NCBI GenBank assembly: GCA_944381295.1
Contig: CALWKP010000074.1
Location: 1 to 7,112 of the forward strand
Direction: 5' to 3'
Length of the DNA stretch: 7,112 nt
From: an uncultured Clostridia bacterium
Lineage (GTDB): Bacteria; Bacillota; Clostridia; Oscillospirales; Acutalibacteraceae
A program made the position numbers and the translations under genes. Below the pieces are notes generated by a model. That model was not told the origin of the DNA and did not search any database. It worked only from the letters and a program-made list of their open reading frames with translations. Shown in pieces: positions 5,760-7,112 of this stretch (within the stretch, counting starts at the first letter, position 1; every line of letters begins with the position of its first letter).

Positions 5760-5765
5760 CCTCCT
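5760..5765 (-). promoter_or_regulatory. Ribosome binding site deciding the ECF gene start
   Basis: A perfect AGGAGG (5765-5760) is spaced 8 bases from the ATG at 5751-5749. It supports that start over the in-frame ATG at 5787, which would place this element inside the coding region. Confidence 0.85.
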
Positions 5766-5811
5766 GGAAAAGCAAAATATGTTTCACAATCCGGAATCTG
5801 TGAGCATTTGC

Positions 5812-5840
5812 AGTATATCATAGAAAACTGACCATGAAAA
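5812..5840 (-). promoter_or_regulatory. Promoter of the ECF S-component gene
   Basis: The minus strand has a -35-like TTTTCA (5840-5835), a 17-base spacer and -10 TATACT (5817-5812) preceded by TGA, an extended -10. Transcription would start near 5805, leaving about 54 bases of leader. That is too short for the usual vitamin riboswitches that often precede S-component genes, and none is recognisable. Confidence 0.65.
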
Positions 5841-5900
5841 GATGCTAAATTTTATTTTTTTAATAGGGTCAGATGATTCTAATGGTATCCATTACTCAAC

Positions 5901-5929
5901 AAAAAAAGACCCTGCCAAAAGCAGCGTCT
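5901..5929 (-). terminator. Intrinsic terminator between the patatin gene region and the ECF promoter
   Basis: AGAC-C-CTGC (5907-5915) pairs with GCAG-C-GTCT (5921-5929) around a 5-base loop, with a single internal mismatch. On the minus strand it is followed by T residues (5907-5901). It should end transcripts coming from the patatin gene through region B and protect the ECF promoter about 60 bases further on. Confidence 0.7.
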
Positions 5930-5933
5930 CCGT

Positions 5934-5945
5934 TTGTAGAAAAAG
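5934..5945. repeat. 12-mer TTGTAGAAAAAG, copy 2, next to the terminator of region B
   Basis: This is identical to 4850-4861 and in the same position, 4 bases from the stem of a minus-strand terminator (5907-5929). The shared placement suggests a common 3' end of two related elements rather than chance. Confidence 0.6.
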
Positions 5946-6339
5946 GCGTTGAAGAGTCAGATTGTATAAATCGGGAAACTTTTCGAGGGAAACCTATGGT
6001 CGGCACTTTCTGCATGCAGGCTACGCCTTCCTGATTTTATGTCAACAAACACCGTACCTCCACACTTCCCCTGACCCGCGGCCCGTGTCAAAGCTGTGCC
6101 CGACTTTCCAGACTTTGTCTTGCGGGTGTCTGTCGCTGGTCTTGGCGCTGAGGGTGAATTTACAAAACAACGCCAACGCCCGGCAAGTACCTCACAGACA
6201 CGCTTTTTGAAAAAACACCCGATAACTTTCTGTTTTTACTTCGCTCCGTCTATCGGGAGTATGTCGTTACTACCGGGCAATTGCCCTGACGCTTTTCTTC
6301 GCAAAACTGCGCCGCCTCGCATCAGTCAAGGCTTCAGCC
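5946..6339. other. Gene-free region B with nested inverted repeats; possible mobile-element remnant or structured RNA
   Basis: About 390 bases between the patatin stop codon and the terminator at 5901-5929 hold no gene with a ribosome site and convincing protein. The sequence has clear symmetry: GTGTCTGT (6126-6133) pairs with ACAGACAC (6194-6201), and nested inside TTGGCG (6142-6147) pairs with CGCCAA (6171-6176); CCCGATA (6218-6224) pairs with TATCGGG (6251-6257) over a 26-base loop; GGGCAATTGCCC (6275-6286) is a perfect palindrome; AAGGCT/AGCCTT (6328-6333, 6336-6341) touches the patatin stop codon. Parts look familiar to me from intergenic DNA of clostridial integrative elements, but this is memory only. 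It could be a decayed insertion, a multicopy repeat or a 3' untranslated structured RNA. Confidence 0.4.
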
Positions 6340-7112
6340 TTAAAATAAAGCCCTGATTTCCTCCATATGTGCAACTGCCATATCGTATCCTTCCTGATAC
6401 GCTTCCCGAATCTTACCGAGGTCTTTTTCCATGCTGTTAATTGGTCCCGACGGGCGAAGCAACACAGCTTTTCCAGAAGCTGCCTGTTCTTCACAGAATT
6501 TTACGGTCTCGTTATACGCTTCATGACGCGTCAGCAAAACCTTTTCGAGCCGCGGGTACTTTTTCCGCAGTACCCGCGCGGCTATTCGGTTTCCTCTGTC
6601 CAGTTCCTTGCGGTATCCTTCCGGCCGTGTCAGCACGATCAGATTCCGCTCCATCCCGTCAAGGATCGCTTTCCGAATCGGGATCGGATCACATAACCCG
6701 CCGTCATAATATTCCTGTCCGTTCAGCCGAATCGCCGGAAACAGCAACGGAATTGCACATGTCGCGCGCAGCATCGTAAATTCCCGGTCCGTCCTCAACC
6801 CGTCAAGATACTCCGCACGGCCAGTCCGCGCGTTCGTCACCCCTACCAACACTTTCCCCGAATACTGAAAGTAGGTGTCGTAATCAAATGGCACGTATGT
6901 CTCCGGAATCTCCCCATACACAAAATCCAGCCCGAAGAGACTGCGGCATTTCAAAAAGTTCCTCGCCCCTACATACCGTTTATCATGCCGGAACCGCGTG
7001 AGTATCTCCAGATTTCTCCCTTTCTGCCGGGATATATATGAAACACCATCGCTGATCCCGGCTGATACCCCAATCACATAGTCAAACATGATCTTGTGAT
7101 CGAGCAGGGCAT
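6340..7112 (-). CDS. Patatin-like phospholipase, YjjU/COG4667-type (5' end outside the window)
   Basis: The frame is open from the right edge to TAA at 6342-6340, giving 256 visible residues. It is a serine acyl hydrolase family using a Ser-Asp dyad: the nucleophile elbow G-V-S-A-G is at visible residues 14-18 (Ser16) and the Asp of the DGG motif is at visible residue 136 (YYDGGLCDP). An ATG at 7089-7087 starts just before FDYVIGVSAG, but starting there would remove the first strand and the glycine-rich oxyanion loop found in every patatin, and the upstream codons (ALLDHKI) match the usual family sequence, so the real start lies about 25-35 residues outside the window. The C terminus is of normal family length. 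These proteins are predicted lipid esterases of the cytoplasm; the natural substrate is unknown. No terminator follows directly; transcription probably runs through region B to the terminator at 5901-5929. Confidence 0.92.
   Translation of the reverse strand, partial: ALLDHKIMFDYVIGVSAGISDGVSYISRQKGRNLEILTRFRHDKRYVGARNFLKCRSLFGLDFVYGEIPETYVPFDYDTYFQYSGKVLVGVTNARTGRAEYLDGLRTDREFTMLRATCAIPLLFPAIRLNGQEYYDGGLCDPIPIRKAILDGMERNLIVLTRPEGYRKELDRGNRIAARVLRKKYPRLEKVLLTRHEAYNETVKFCEEQAASGKAVLLRPSGPINSMEKDLGKIREAYQEGYDMAVAHMEEIRALF

Noticed and set aside
5752..5811. Possible vitamin riboswitch upstream of the ECF gene
   Set aside because: The predicted leader is only about 54 bases and shows no conserved core of TPP, cobalamin, FMN or other common classes.
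5962..6356. Two overlapping plus-strand frames (82 and 86 codons) in region B
   Set aside because: Neither has a ribosome site or a recognisable domain, the second runs into the 3' end of the patatin gene, and region symmetry indicates non-coding DNA. They may be spurious frames recurring wherever this sequence occurs.
6270..6494. Minus-strand frame of 74 codons overlapping the patatin 3' end
   Set aside because: It lies in another frame of a well-supported gene; only its last third leaves the gene, and it has no ribosome site.
7087..7089. ATG as start of the patatin gene
   Set aside because: Starting there would omit the first strand and the glycine-rich oxyanion loop of the patatin fold, and the frame continues upstream with family-like residues to the window edge.
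1..7112. CRISPR array, tRNA, rRNA or intact insertion sequence
   Set aside because: No regularly spaced repeats, no cloverleaf or rRNA-like sequence and no transposase gene were seen on either strand.

Overview
The window looks like chromosomal DNA of a low-to-mid GC Firmicute, most likely a gut Clostridia/Lachnospiraceae species. The grounds are the AGGAGG-type ribosome sites, sigma-A-like promoters (TTGACA/TATAAT variants), compact hairpin-plus-T-run terminators, and gene families whose sequence style I associate with that group: a membrane-anchored HtrA with an Asn/Gln-rich tail, a YjjU-type patatin, an ECF S-component and a probable FHA/FtsW-locus membrane protein. The taxonomic guess is inference from memory, not a search result.

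All six supported genes lie on the minus strand. From high to low coordinates they are: the 3' part of a patatin-like phospholipase (6340-7112, running off the right edge); an ECF transporter S-component (5182-5751); an HtrA/DegP-type membrane serine protease (3155-4582); a MATE-family efflux transporter (1502-2872); a pyridoxamine/pyridoxal kinase (402-1259); and the N-terminal 62 codons of a single-pass membrane protein, probably the start of an FHA-domain protein (1-188, running off the left edge). The five genes whose upstream DNA is visible each have a recognisable promoter, and clear intrinsic terminators lie downstream of the ECF region, htrA and the MATE gene. The window therefore reads as a row of independent single-gene transcription units rather than one operon. 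No shared pathway is evident; both the kinase and possibly the ECF component concern vitamin supply, but they are about 4 kb apart.

Two gene-free stretches are the unusual parts. Region A (about 4815-5181, downstream of the ECF gene) contains seven near head-to-tail hairpins, one with a perfect 13-bp stem, inside A/T-rich flanks, and ends in a strong minus-strand terminator. Region B (about 5901-6339, between the patatin and ECF genes) has no credible gene but carries nested inverted repeats, a 12-bp perfect palindrome and another minus-strand terminator. Both regions carry the same 12-mer (TTGTAGAAAAAG on the plus strand) just inside their terminators, suggesting they are copies of, or share a 3' end with, a dispersed repeat or structured-RNA family.

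Regulatory highlights are an 11-bp-phased pair of TTTTCATA-like octamers over the htrA -35 region, resembling the secretion-stress (CssR) sites of Bacillus htrA genes; a 9-bp direct repeat with a 20-bp period over the kinase promoter; and overlapping palindromes just downstream of the MATE transcription start.
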